From assembly GCA_003158855.1 (NCBI GenBank), contig PMLJ01000034.1:124001-188000 (forward strand): a stretch of 64,000 bases of DNA, given 5' to 3'. The position numbers and the translations under genes are program-made. Origin of the DNA: Acidimicrobiaceae bacterium (GTDB taxonomy: Bacteria > Actinomycetota > Acidimicrobiia > Acidimicrobiales > RAAP-2). The notes under the pieces are model-generated. The model searched no databases. It was not told the DNA's origin and saw only the letters and a list, made by a program, of their open reading frames with translations. Positions within the stretch are counted from its first letter, which is position 1, and each line of letters opens with the position of its first letter. Of this stretch, positions 55,086-62,927 are shown one piece after another.

Positions 55086-55871
55086 GTGACCAGTCACTCG
55101 CCCGATGACGCCCGACGTCTTGTCGAGACATCCTCGTCCGTGGTGATCATCACCGGGGCCGGGATCTCGACGGCTTCGGGGATCCCGGACTTTCGAGGGC
55201 CCGAGGGACTCTGGACCAAGGATCCGACCGCCGAGCGCCTCTCGAACATCGACGCCTTTACGTCCTCATCCGAGATCCGAAAAGCCTCCTGGCAGCAGGA
55301 GCTTGTGAAGCAAGCCAACCCGGCCCAACCCAACCCGGCCCACCGGGCCCTGGCGGCGTTCGAAAGTGCGGGCAAGCTCGAGGCCATCGTCACCCAGAAC
55401 ATCGACGGATTGCACGTGGCGGCCGGCTCTGATCCCAGGCTGGTCATTGAGGTGCACGGAAACTCGCGAATGACTCGCTGCCTGCAGTGCGGGACGGAGA
55501 CGCCGACCACCGTGATCCTTGATCGGGTGACCGCGGGTGACCTCGATCCCCACTGCGACGTTCTCCTAGTAAACGCGAAGTGCGGCGGTCTGCTCAAGAC
55601 GACCGTCGTCAGTTTCGGCCAGCCACTGCCGCGTCACGATTTTGCCCGGGCCGAATATCTCGCAAAGACTTGTGAACTACTGATCTGCGTCGGCTCGACG
55701 TTGACGGTACGCCCCGTGTCAGGTCTGGTCCCGAAGGCAGTGTCACGCGGTGCGCGACTCCTGATCATCAATGCGGATCCAACGCCCTTCGACGACGACG
55801 CTGACGTCGTCGTGCGTGGTGACATACCAACCGTGCTGGGCCCGCTGTTGGGCGTACCGGTGACGAACTGA
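55086..55871 (+). CDS. Sirtuin (NAD-dependent protein deacylase, Sir2 family)
   Basis: 261 residues from GTG 55086; the ORF-track start at 54951 reads through repeat C. NAD-binding VIITGAGISTASGIPDFRG, catalytic region TQNIDGLH and VHGNSRMTRC, and LICVGSTLTVRP. Zinc ligands CLQC and a later Cys pair (PHCDVLLVNAKCGG) are unusually spaced. Removes acyl groups from lysines using NAD. Some Sir2 proteins act in phage defence by NAD depletion, but this is a compact single-domain form, more like a standard deacylase. Confidence 0.88.
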   Translation: MTSHSPDDARRLVETSSSVVIITGAGISTASGIPDFRGPEGLWTKDPTAERLSNIDAFTSSSEIRKASWQQELVKQANPAQPNPAHRALAAFESAGKLEAIVTQNIDGLHVAAGSDPRLVIEVHGNSRMTRCLQCGTETPTTVILDRVTAGDLDPHCDVLLVNAKCGGLLKTTVVSFGQPLPRHDFARAEYLAKTCELLICVGSTLTVRPVSGLVPKAVSRGARLLIINADPTPFDDDADVVVRGDIPTVLGPLLGVPVTN

Positions 55872-56025
55872 CACGACTTGTCTGACGCGCCGAGAACAAA
55901 TCATTCTCCTTTAGTCAAGTACGGGAGTCAACGGCCAAGCATGTATCCGCCAGTCGGGTCCCATTAGATTGTTGACGTCGGCCTACCGGCACCTGAAATT
56001 CTGCCCTCTTGGCGGGCAATCCTGC

Positions 56026-56700
56026 TCAGAGCAGGGAGCGCATTCGTTCGATCTCTGTTCCCGTCATGTTGGTGTCCTTGCACTTCCACTCCACGACACT
56101 GGGCAGCACTGAAGAGAGGTCCATCATCGGGAACCGGCTAAGAAAGGACCTCAAGAGAATTCCGCGCCCGACCTTTGCCATCGCTGTCTGAAGACGACCA
56201 CCTGGGATATTTGCGGAGGCCAGTAACACCCAAGTTGCAGCGACGTCGACCATCGGATTTCCACGGGCTGCATTTGTCCAATCAATGACGACTGGACCTT
56301 TGCTCGAAAGGATGATGTTCAACGGGTGCAGGTCCATATGGAGGAAACGTTCCCCAGGACCGCACGGAGCGGTCGGCATCCAATCTGGGGCCGACAAGAG
56401 GTGGAGGGAATCGTGCAACTCGGCCAAGTCTCGGCCAAAACGTCTTAGTTTCCATGGTTGAGTTGAAGCCGCATCAATCATGGTCGGGCCTACGATCCTC
56501 TCCATGACCAAATCGATTCCGTCAACGCTCACTTCAATGACTTCTGGGACGGGGTAACCCTTGGAGCGAACGAATTCCATGGCCTTAGCTTCGAGCACCT
56601 GAGATCGGCCATTGCGCGAGCGCCGCAGGACAGTTCCCTTGCCATATTCGAAGATGTCCGCGTCACGGCCCGCTGCGATCAAGTTGCCCGGAGCGTCCAT
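56026..56700 (-). CDS. Aminoglycoside phosphotransferase-like (APH/ChoK) kinase
   Basis: 224 residues. Kinase-like catalytic loop FLHMDLHPLNIIL (H-x-D-x4-N) and metal-binding VVIDWTNAARGNP are intact; N-terminal lobe has AGRDADIFEYGKGTVLRR. Phosphorylates a small hydroxyl substrate, antibiotic or otherwise. Shorter than typical APH (about 260-300), mostly in the C-terminal lobe. Encoded opposite to the sirtuin in the same inter-repeat segment. Confidence 0.78.
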   Translation of the reverse strand: MDAPGNLIAAGRDADIFEYGKGTVLRRSRNGRSQVLEAKAMEFVRSKGYPVPEVIEVSVDGIDLVMERIVGPTMIDAASTQPWKLRRFGRDLAELHDSLHLLSAPDWMPTAPCGPGERFLHMDLHPLNIILSSKGPVVIDWTNAARGNPMVDVAATWVLLASANIPGGRLQTAMAKVGRGILLRSFLSRFPMMDLSSVLPSVVEWKCKDTNMTGTEIERMRSLL

Positions 56701-56785
56701 GGCAGGAGACTACTTTCAAGGGAGCCGGGTGAAGTGCCATAGACCCAGATCTCGGTGCTTCGGTGAATCACAAAGACCGAAGTCG

Positions 56786-56825
56786 CTAATGCAAGGTTGC
56801 ATTCCTGTTGCGCCGGGCCTCCGTA
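56786..56825 (+). repeat. Island repeat copy D (40 bp)
   Basis: CTAATGCAAGGTTGCATTCC start and GCCGGGCCTCCG core; the last stem is shorter (CGG-GCCT-CCG). Confidence 0.75.
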
Positions 56826-56872
56826 CACTAGAAAGGGTTCGGCGATCGATAACTCGTGGACTCGGGGGGGAG

Positions 56873-56920
56873 ATGCCGATGACCAATATCTCGCATCGAC
56901 CGAACGTCCGCACGCTTTGA
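56873..56920 (+). CDS. Possible 15-codon leader peptide
   Basis: ATG at 56873 (second ATG at 56879) follows a run of seven G and AG, an excellent ribosome-binding site, and gives MPMTNISHRPNVRTL then stop, seven nucleotides before the next GTG start. It could couple translation to the following membrane gene, or the strong site may actually serve a misjudged start. Confidence 0.35.
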   Translation: MPMTNISHRPNVRTL

Positions 56921-56926
56921 CCGTGG

Positions 56927-57136
56927 GTGGTCGGGGCGTTTTTGCTGGGCGCCATTGTCATGGCCTTCATGCCGCCACTGCCCCCCGTCGTCATTGTCGC
57001 TCTTAGCGTTTGGGTTCTTGCCAGACGAGGTCGCCAGACTGCTTCAAGTCGCAAAGTCCTAGCCGTCGACGTCGGTCTTCTCCTGGCCACCGCGCTCTAC
57101 CACATCGTCTGGATTGCGGGGAACATTTCAAGGTAA
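56927..57136 (+). CDS. Small two-segment membrane protein
   Basis: 69 residues from GTG: MVGAFLLGAIVMAFMPPLPP-type first hydrophobic segment running to residue 32, then a short basic loop (RRGRQTASSRK) and a second segment VGLLLATALYHIVWIAGNI. No family recognised. Only gene between repeats D and E, which supports its being real. Confidence 0.5.
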   Translation: MVGAFLLGAIVMAFMPPLPPVVIVALSVWVLARRGRQTASSRKVLAVDVGLLLATALYHIVWIAGNISR

Positions 57137-57466
57137 GCAGTCAGATCACCTCGCCCTCCCACTCTTCGACTCGCCAGTTGGAGATTGTGGACGTCCCTCC
57201 GACACCAGTCAGGGCGCAATTGCGTCAAGCCGCCAGTGTAAGGTTGCAGACCTGTCACGCCGGGCCTCTGGCAAACACGGGATCGGATTTACGACGGTGG
57301 CAAGACAAACGATTTCGTCGGCTTAATTAATGCTCTGAATTCACTGGCAGTCGGATGATGATTGAACGCCGTAAGGGTCGCTGAACTTGAAGAGCCGAAG
57401 TTGTGGTTGTCCCAAGAGACGACATAACCGAATAGGTTTGAGAGAGGCAGTCTCGGGGATGGTTTC
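57137..57466. other. 330 bp without gene before the LLM oxidoreductase
   Basis: Contains repeat copy E at 57233-57272. Otherwise nothing recognised; the region from 57273 must hold the promoter of the oxidoreductase gene. Confidence 0.5.
57233..57272 (+). repeat. Island repeat copy E (40 bp)
   Basis: CCAGTGTAAGGTTGCAGACC start; hairpin reads GCCGG-GCCT-CTGGC, in which the T-A pair of the other copies is replaced by C-G and a G-C by G-T, so pairing is kept although both arms changed. Confidence 0.85.
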
Positions 57467-58492
57467 GTGGTCACAAAAAACATTGGATTCTTGTCATTCG
57501 GTCACTGGGCGCCTTCGCCGCGCTCAGGGACGCGCTCGGCGTCGGACGCCTTGCTGCAGTCCATCGATCTCGCGATCGCGGCCGAGGAACTCGGTGCCGA
57601 CGGCGCGTACTTCCGGGTACATCACTTCGCGAGCCAACTTTCATCGCCGTTCCCGCTCCTCGCCGCCATTGGTGCAAGGACGAGCAGGATCGAAATCGGC
57701 ACCGCCGTCATCGACATGCGTTACGAGAACCCGCTCTATATGGCCGAGGATGCGGGGTCCGCTGACCTCATCGCGGGCGGGCGCTTGCAACTCGGTATCA
57801 GTCGTGGATCACCTGAACAGGTCATCGAGGGCTATCGCTACTTTGGCTACGTTCCGGCCGATGGCACCGATCAAGCCGACATGGCACGGGAGCACACGCG
57901 GGCCTTCCTGGAGGTCCTAAAGGGTGAGGGTTTTGCCGAGCCGAACCCGCGACCAATGTTCGCCAACCCGCCCGGCTTGCTTCGAGTCGAGCCGCACTCG
58001 AACGGTCTGCGTGAGCGGATTTGGTGGGGTGCTGGGACCCGGAGGACCGCCGAGTGGGCGGCCGAGCAGGGAATGAATCTGATGAGTTCGACGCTTCTGA
58101 GCGAAGACACGGGCGTGCCATTCCACCAACTACAGGCCGAGCAGATCGATCTGTTCCGCACGGCCTGGGCCAGTTCGGGCCACACGCGTAAGCCTCGTGT
58201 CTCGGTCAGTCGCAGTATCTTTCCGATCGTCAGCGACCTTGACCGCTCGTATTTTGGTCGCGAAGACGGATCACAGGACCAGATTGGCTACATTGACGGC
58301 GGCATAGCTCGCTTCGGTAAGACTTACGCCGCGCCGCCTGAGCAGTTGATCGAGCAGTTGGCCAAAGATGAGGCGATTGCCAGCGCCGACACGGTGCTAC
58401 TCACAATCCCCAATCAACTTGGCGTCGACTATTGCTCGCACGTTCTTGAGACGCTACTGACCGATGTTGCGCCAGCACTTGGATGGCGTTGA
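57467..58492 (+). CDS. LLM class flavin-dependent oxidoreductase
   Basis: 341 residues from GTG. Luciferase-like monooxygenase pattern: AIAAEELGADGAYFRVHHFA near residue 36, TSRIEIGTAVIDMRYENPLYMAEDAGSADLI, and GRLQLGISRGSPEQVIEGY. Uses reduced flavin (FMN or F420; cannot tell) to oxidise a substrate. Bacterial luciferase-like relatives are often on accessory DNA. Sole gene between repeats E and F. Confidence 0.85.
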   Translation: MVTKNIGFLSFGHWAPSPRSGTRSASDALLQSIDLAIAAEELGADGAYFRVHHFASQLSSPFPLLAAIGARTSRIEIGTAVIDMRYENPLYMAEDAGSADLIAGGRLQLGISRGSPEQVIEGYRYFGYVPADGTDQADMAREHTRAFLEVLKGEGFAEPNPRPMFANPPGLLRVEPHSNGLRERIWWGAGTRRTAEWAAEQGMNLMSSTLLSEDTGVPFHQLQAEQIDLFRTAWASSGHTRKPRVSVSRSIFPIVSDLDRSYFGREDGSQDQIGYIDGGIARFGKTYAAPPEQLIEQLAKDEAIASADTVLLTIPNQLGVDYCSHVLETLLTDVAPALGWR

Positions 58493-59049
58493 GATGTTCG
58501 ACGGCGCGGCCGGTGCCCTGTGAACCGTCGAGATGGAAGTGAGTTGTGCGTTGGCGCGGGCGCAGGAAGGTCGACACATGCGAGTCATAGACCAGAGACG
58601 TCGGGTCATTCATTGCGGCTTCAAGAACTGAGTCCAGACCGGGATTGGTTTCTCCTCGAATTGAGCGGAACATTAATCGAATCTACATAAGGAGTCGAGG
58701 CGATCTCCATGCGAGTCTCGAACCGCTGGGCGCAACCGGGTCACGATCCTTCACTGGCTCATTCAAGGATCCCTCGAGGGGGCTACCGAGTTTGAATATG
58801 GGAGTTACCCTTCAAGTCGCCAATGCGAGGTTGCAGAACTGTTGCGTCGGGCCTCCGACGTCAACAATCTCATGCATCGACCCCTCCAGACGTCGGTTAA
58901 CGCCAGCAGAGTTCAAGATTTGCGAAGCGGCTGAACCGGTGTGAAGTTCTTGCCCCTGCGCTAGAAGCACCTGGACGGTCTTAGCCACGTAGTACGCCCC
59001 GACCGTTCTACGGTATTGAATTCAATGGGCTAAGCGCCGGTGTTTGTTA
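58493..59049. other. 557 bp without gene (repeat F inside)
   Basis: ORFs present are short and not protein-like. Holds repeat copy F at 58820-58859. The rest is unexplained and may include the 3' end region of the MFS transcript on the minus strand. Confidence 0.5.
58820..58859 (+). repeat. Island repeat copy F (40 bp)
   Basis: CCAATGCGAGGTTGCAGAAC start, GTCGGGCCTCCGAC end; with flanking bases the stem extends to 6 bp (CGTCGG/CCGACG). Confidence 0.85.
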
Positions 59050-60240
59050 TCAGACCTTCGCCAACGCTGAACCGACTGTGCGATCTCGGGCCGCGTAATC
59101 ACCGGCAATTGCTTGAAAACCGAGGAGCACCAGCAGCACGATGAGCGGCACCGACCAGCCGTGCGAGAAGTCGAAGAGGCCACCGACCAACACAGGACCA
59201 ATCGACGCAATCAAGTAACCCAATCCTTGAGCCATACCTGAAAGTGCCATCGCTTCGTCACGGCTCGAGGCTCGCACAACCATCATCATGAGAGCCAGAC
59301 CGATCGAAGAACCCTGTCCCCAACCCAACAGCACCGCCCATAGGACGTCAAGGTGGTGGGGATCCACGAGTAGCCCCGTAATGGCGAGCGCCATGGTAAC
59401 GGCACCAATCGCCACTCCGAGACGTTGATCGGTCATCTTGTGGGCGATCCATGGTGCGACAAAGGCGCCTAGCATCCCCACAATGCTGACCAGCGCGAGC
59501 AGAAAGCCAGCGGTCTCGCTCGGTGTGCCACGGTCGCGAAAGATTGTGGGCAGCCAGGTCACGGTCGCGTAGAACTCGAGAGACTGCAGGCCCATGAAGA
59601 TCGTGAGCGACCAAGCCACCGAACTGCGCCAGAGTCCACTTATCGGCCGTCGCTGGTCGAACGCGGTCGTGCGACGACCGAGGGCGCGTGACGGCAGCCA
59701 GAGAACGATCGCCAACGCTACGGGTAGTGCCCAGAAGCCAACGGCGAGGTGAAAGTTCTTGCCCAGCACCCGGTAGAGGGGAACCGTCGTTCCAGCCGCA
59801 AGCGCCGCGCCGCCACTCAACATCATCGTGTAGAGCCCGGTCATGATCCCGACGTGGTCGGGGAAGTCCTGCTTCAAGATTCCGGGCATGAGGACGTTGG
59901 CGATCGCCACGCCGATCCCGATGAGAAGTGTGCCAGAGAAGAGACCAGCCAGGGTCGGGAGCGAACGAACCAGCACACCGGCGAGAAGTGTGAAGAGGCA
60001 GCCGAGGAGGACGGCGCCAGACCCAAAGCGATGCACAAGTCGCGGGGCGAGGGGGGCGAGCAGCCCAAAGCACAGAAGCGGAAGCGTTGAGAGCAGACCC
60101 ACTCCGGCACCCGAGAGTCCGAACGTCGCCTGGATCTCCGCGAGCAGTGGCGAAACGGCCACGATCGCGGGTCGCAGGTTGATTGAGATGATCATCAATC
60201 CAACGGCGAGCCAGATTGTCTTGGCGGGCAACCTACTCAT
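59050..60240 (-). CDS. CynX/NimT-type MFS transporter
   Basis: 396 residues from ATG 60240. Twelve membrane segments; the start MSRLPAKTIWLAVGLMIISI followed by NLRPAIVAVSPLLAEIQATFGLS is typical of the cyanate/2-nitroimidazole (CynX/NimT/YycB) branch. Exports or imports a small organic ion; substrate unknown. Encoded against the direction of the repeats. Confidence 0.82.
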   Translation of the reverse strand: MSRLPAKTIWLAVGLMIISINLRPAIVAVSPLLAEIQATFGLSGAGVGLLSTLPLLCFGLLAPLAPRLVHRFGSGAVLLGCLFTLLAGVLVRSLPTLAGLFSGTLLIGIGVAIANVLMPGILKQDFPDHVGIMTGLYTMMLSGGAALAAGTTVPLYRVLGKNFHLAVGFWALPVALAIVLWLPSRALGRRTTAFDQRRPISGLWRSSVAWSLTIFMGLQSLEFYATVTWLPTIFRDRGTPSETAGFLLALVSIVGMLGAFVAPWIAHKMTDQRLGVAIGAVTMALAITGLLVDPHHLDVLWAVLLGWGQGSSIGLALMMMVVRASSRDEAMALSGMAQGLGYLIASIGPVLVGGLFDFSHGWSVPLIVLLVLLGFQAIAGDYAARDRTVGSALAKV

Positions 60241-60869
60241 AGGCAAATGTTCTTGAGAACGTCCGTGCAAGAGTAGGCCACGCGTTCTTTCGTCGCGCGG
60301 CGCTGCGCAGCAGATTGTGTCGCCATAGCGGTCGGACTCAAGATTGATTTCGACCGTCGCACCGCCGCTCCCTCAGACCCGAACTCAGTTCCCCAAATAT
60401 CTTGTTGCGGCATGACACCGATGTCACGGAGCACACATTCACGATTGAAGCAAAGGATCGCGTCAGCATAACGCCTCGGCGTTGCGCATGATGAGTCGAT
60501 CTGGATTTGAACTACTGGATATCGCCTCGGGACGTCGCTGTATGGTTCGTGTCACTTCGAACAGCCTGAGTCTCATTCAGGGCGCCAGAGGATGCGAACC
60601 GTGCTGGCTGAGATCCACACCTAGATCCTCGAACTAGAGATCATTGAGTTCGGACTGTGGCTAGTAAGGCCAAGGAGGGGCACGAGTCGCCAGTGGTCGG
60701 CGTCCGTCGCGTTAGGCCCCAGACACCTATCGGGACCCAAGTGGTACGAGGCGCGAGCACGAGGTGGCAGAACGGTGACGTTGGGCCGGCGAATGGGTCG
60801 CCGTAGGGCGCTGTCCTACTGACGATCGAAGTCGCCGACGGGGTCCGGTTCATCAGTGATAATGGGTCC
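60241..60869. other. 629 bp without gene (degenerate repeats G1, G2)
   Basis: No convincing gene. Contains a decayed repeat at about 60690-60724 (CCAGTGG start, GTTAGGCCCC later) and a better one at 60754-60793. Upstream half includes the promoter of the MFS gene. Confidence 0.45.
60754..60793 (+). repeat. Island repeat, degenerate copy G2
   Basis: CGAGGTGGCAGAACGGTGAC then GTTGGGCCGGCGA aligns without gaps with copy F (about 27 of 33 core positions). Lies 77 bp before the DUF2237 gene. Confidence 0.6.
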
Positions 60870-61262
60870 ATGGTCGATCGAAACGTCATGGGTGGGGCAC
60901 TGGAGCCGTGCGGCACCGACCCGGTCACGGGCTTCTACCGTGACGGGTGTTGCACGACAGGACCCGAGGACCACGGGAGCCACACGATCTGCGCCGTGGT
61001 CACCGCCGAGTTTCTCGAGCACCAACGGGCCATCGGCAACGACCTGACCACGCCGATGCCTCAATACGGGTTCCCAGGATTGGTGCCCGGCGACCGGTGG
61101 TGTGTGACCGCCGCCAATTGGCTCCGTTCCCATCGCGATGGGGCGGCGGCGTACGTGGTCCTCGCCTCGACCCACGAGCGCACCCTCGAGATCGTGCCTC
61201 TCGAAACTCTCCGTGAACACGCTGTCGACGTCCCGTTCGGTCCTGGCGATCTCCAGGCTTGA
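60870..61262 (+). CDS. DUF2237 family protein
   Basis: 130 residues with nearly the entire family pattern: NVMGGALEPCGTDPVTGFYR, DGCCTTGPEDHGSHTICAVV, and PQYGFPGLVPGDRWCVTAAN. Five conserved cysteines. Function unknown; found widely in bacteria. Only gene between repeats G2 and H. Confidence 0.87.
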   Translation: MVDRNVMGGALEPCGTDPVTGFYRDGCCTTGPEDHGSHTICAVVTAEFLEHQRAIGNDLTTPMPQYGFPGLVPGDRWCVTAANWLRSHRDGAAAYVVLASTHERTLEIVPLETLREHAVDVPFGPGDLQA

Positions 61263-61424
61263 TCAGAGCCGTCGCTTGCGGACGGTTCTCCCGCCCTTCG
61301 GATTTCACCCCGCGGTGATAGTTGCGAACATGCTCCAGTTGGACTTCTCGATGCGGGGTAGTTGCTTACCGGTTGCGCACGGTTGAAACCGGACTTTCGA
61401 CACTGACGTGCTCTAGACGGTCAG

Positions 61425-61464
61425 CCAGTGCAGGGTTGCACTGACTTCACGTCGGGCCAGAAAA
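61425..61464 (+). repeat. Island repeat, degenerate copy H
   Basis: CCAGTGCAGGGTTGCACTGA then TTCACGTCGGGCC; the right arm of the last hairpin is lost. Confidence 0.6.
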
Positions 61465-61491
61465 CTGAACCCACACCGTCTATACCAAACG

Positions 61492-61531
61492 CCAATGAAG
61501 GGTTGCATTTCTGAGGCCCGCAATGAGGCCC
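61492..61531 (+). repeat. Island repeat, degenerate copy I
   Basis: CCAATGAAGGGTTGCATTTC matches the left half; the right half has diverged. Only 67 bp after copy H, with no gene between. Confidence 0.5.
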
Positions 61532-61641
61532 GGCTCGGTGATCGCTATGCCTTGCGACCCGAGATATTGACCGCTGAAATCTTCATCGCAACCAATGCCT
61601 CATGCGACCGTTGGGACGCATGAGGCCGTAGAGTCTGACTA

Positions 61642-61691
61642 CTTTGGTGCGCCGGCCGGGACTTGAACCCGGAACCTGTTGATTAAGAGAA
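61642..61691 (-). repeat. Right att-like direct repeat (tRNA-Lys 3' half)
   Basis: Same 43 bp core as 43496-43538. Read on the minus strand the anticodon loop is CTCTTAA (anticodon CTT, Lys), followed by T arm and acceptor strand with CCA. The sequence on the 5' side does not pair with the anticodon stem or supply a D arm, so this too is a fragment. Confidence 0.85.
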
Positions 61692-61739
61692 CTGTGACAC
61701 CTGTTTTGACGTGTCGGTATGGTAGTTGCAGCCCTGTGT

Positions 61740-61836
61740 TCGTACGGAATGGTCGTCCGTTCCGGTCGGTTTGGTAGTTCCCAATAGTTCTGGTGTGTGG
61801 TGTTTTCTGTGGTGTTGGATCTGATGAAACTGACGT
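61740..61836. repeat. 97 bp direct repeat, left copy
   Basis: About 91 of 97 bases match 63704-63800, for example TCCGTTCCGGTCGGTTTGGT and GTGTTGGATCTGATGAAACT. Together they bracket the AbiE-like gene pair. Confidence 0.85.
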
Positions 61837-61936
61837 GAGATCAGCAGGCCACCGGGCGTGTCACATCTGACTTCGCATCTCTCGAACAGCCTGTTGTAGC
61901 TTTCCAATACCCATCACCAACCACCTCTATCTCGAG

Positions 61937-62173
61937 GTGCTACGACGACCAATTGAATTCACCTGTGCGAATTGGACCGGAATACGCACCCATGGAACCC
62001 TCGACGAAAGAGTCGCCGTCGTTCTGTTCGACAAGAGCGGCGTTCTGGAAGTGATGACCGGTGGCGACCACACGGTCATCGAAAAGACCAAGCAACGGGC
62101 TGGCGGGCCAGTATTTGCTTCGTCAACCTTGGTCGAAATGGTCGGACAGATCAAAAGACGCGTGAATCGTTAA
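61937..62173 (+). CDS. Hypothetical protein
   Basis: 78 codons with an internally sensible protein (VAVVLFDKSGVLEVMTGGDH; SSTLVEMVGQIKRRV). No family recognised, no strong ribosome-binding site at the proposed start. It converges with the toxin gene 7 nt away and lies between the direct repeats. Could be a chance ORF. Confidence 0.35.
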   Translation: MLRRPIEFTCANWTGIRTHGTLDERVAVVLFDKSGVLEVMTGGDHTVIEKTKQRAGGPVFASSTLVEMVGQIKRRVNR

Positions 62174-62180
62174 ACGGCGG

Positions 62181-62924
62181 TCAGCCGCCGAACATGGCGA
62201 TGTGCCTCATCAACGAACGTTGGCGCTTCATCCAGTAGTCCACGATCACTTTTCTTGATACCGGCAGCGCAGGGTCGTCCTCGACATCGCCAAGGTAGCC
62301 GAGAGCCTTCACGATCGACTTAATATATTGATCAGGTTCGGCGGGGGAGTATTTCTCGATAACGAGCGCCAATCCGGTCTCAGCCATGATCGAGCGGTCC
62401 TGTTCGATTTTCATGATGTCGAAGTAGTCGCGAAGTTCACCACGGTCGACGATGACCTTCAACTTCGTTGCCATGATGTCTTCGACGCTCGCGACTCTCA
62501 TGCCGCCAACCACTATGAAGGGCGCCACCATCTTCTGTGTGGTTGCTTCGAGCACTTGGACCCTGGTGCCGTCGATGACGCAGTTGATGGTGGAGTCGTC
62601 GTGCTGTGTGGCACGCGCATCACCGACTGCTTGTAACTGAATCCAGAGAGTTCGGAGATCCTCGGGACGCTCCAGGAAGATGTCCAGATCTCGACTCACT
62701 CGATGCAGCAGGTGCACGGTGAGGGCTGTGCCGCCCGACAGGTAGGCGCCCGCCGGTAGGAGCGGCGCGATCTTCAACCACGTCTCACTGGTGCCTGGTG
62801 GCATCTTCTTCACCAGTTCGTCGGGTAAGACCGACGATGAAAGAGCAACGGTCGATTCCGGGTTCTTCGCACGGTCGTATTCACCACCGTGCGAAGAACC
62901 CTTGGGGACTCGTCCTTGTGCCAC
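62181..62924 (-). CDS. AbiEii/AbiGii-type nucleotidyltransferase toxin
   Basis: 247 residues. Nucleotidyltransferase core: LSGGTALTVHLLHRVSRDLDIFL (GG..A and DxD), then VASVEDIMATKLKVIVDRGELRDYFDI with the family's second conserved block. AbiEii proteins are known to block growth, in studied cases by adding nucleotides to tRNA. Follows its putative antitoxin by 3 nt on the same strand. Confidence 0.82.
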   Translation of the reverse strand: MAQGRVPKGSSHGGEYDRAKNPESTVALSSSVLPDELVKKMPPGTSETWLKIAPLLPAGAYLSGGTALTVHLLHRVSRDLDIFLERPEDLRTLWIQLQAVGDARATQHDDSTINCVIDGTRVQVLEATTQKMVAPFIVVGGMRVASVEDIMATKLKVIVDRGELRDYFDIMKIEQDRSIMAETGLALVIEKYSPAEPDQYIKSIVKALGYLGDVEDDPALPVSRKVIVDYWMKRQRSLMRHIAMFGG

Positions 62925-62927
62925 GCC

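Larger units (their letters stand above)
61263..61641. other. 379 bp without gene at right end of island (repeats H, I)
   Basis: Holds two degenerate repeat copies and leads into the right tRNA-Lys fragment. No ORF of interest. Confidence 0.5.
43496..61691. mobile_element. 18.2 kb accessory island between tRNA-Lys fragments
   Basis: Bounded by the two 50 bp direct repeats. Inside are nine or ten copies of a private intergenic repeat and unrelated single genes in either orientation, plus a transposon with a restriction system. No integrase gene was found between the repeats. The arrangement fits an element integrated at the 3' end of a tRNA-Lys(CTT) gene; with tRNA orientation minus, the intact gene should be on the right, beyond the window. 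Confidence 0.7.

Noticed and set aside
55086-55871. Phage-defence Sir2 (NAD-depleting) system
   Set aside because: Single compact deacylase domain with zinc site and no partner such as Argonaute, HerA or a sensor domain.
61486-61500. Second copy of the transposon tip
   Set aside because: Only about 10 bases (ACCAAACGCC) agree with the terminal repeat; the match overlaps repeat copy I and is likely chance.
43714-61531. Classical integron attC sites
   Set aside because: The repeats carry GTTGCAG where attC has GTTRRRY, no matching RYYYAAC partner was found, and the conserved part is 40-60 bp of primary sequence, unlike attC. No intI gene is in the window.
43714-61531. CRISPR array
   Set aside because: Repeat spacing varies from about 70 bp to almost 2 kb, spacers are whole genes, and there are no cas genes.
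61642-61691. Functional tRNA-Lys gene (right)
   Set aside because: Same as the left copy: the 5' side does not pair with the anticodon stem.
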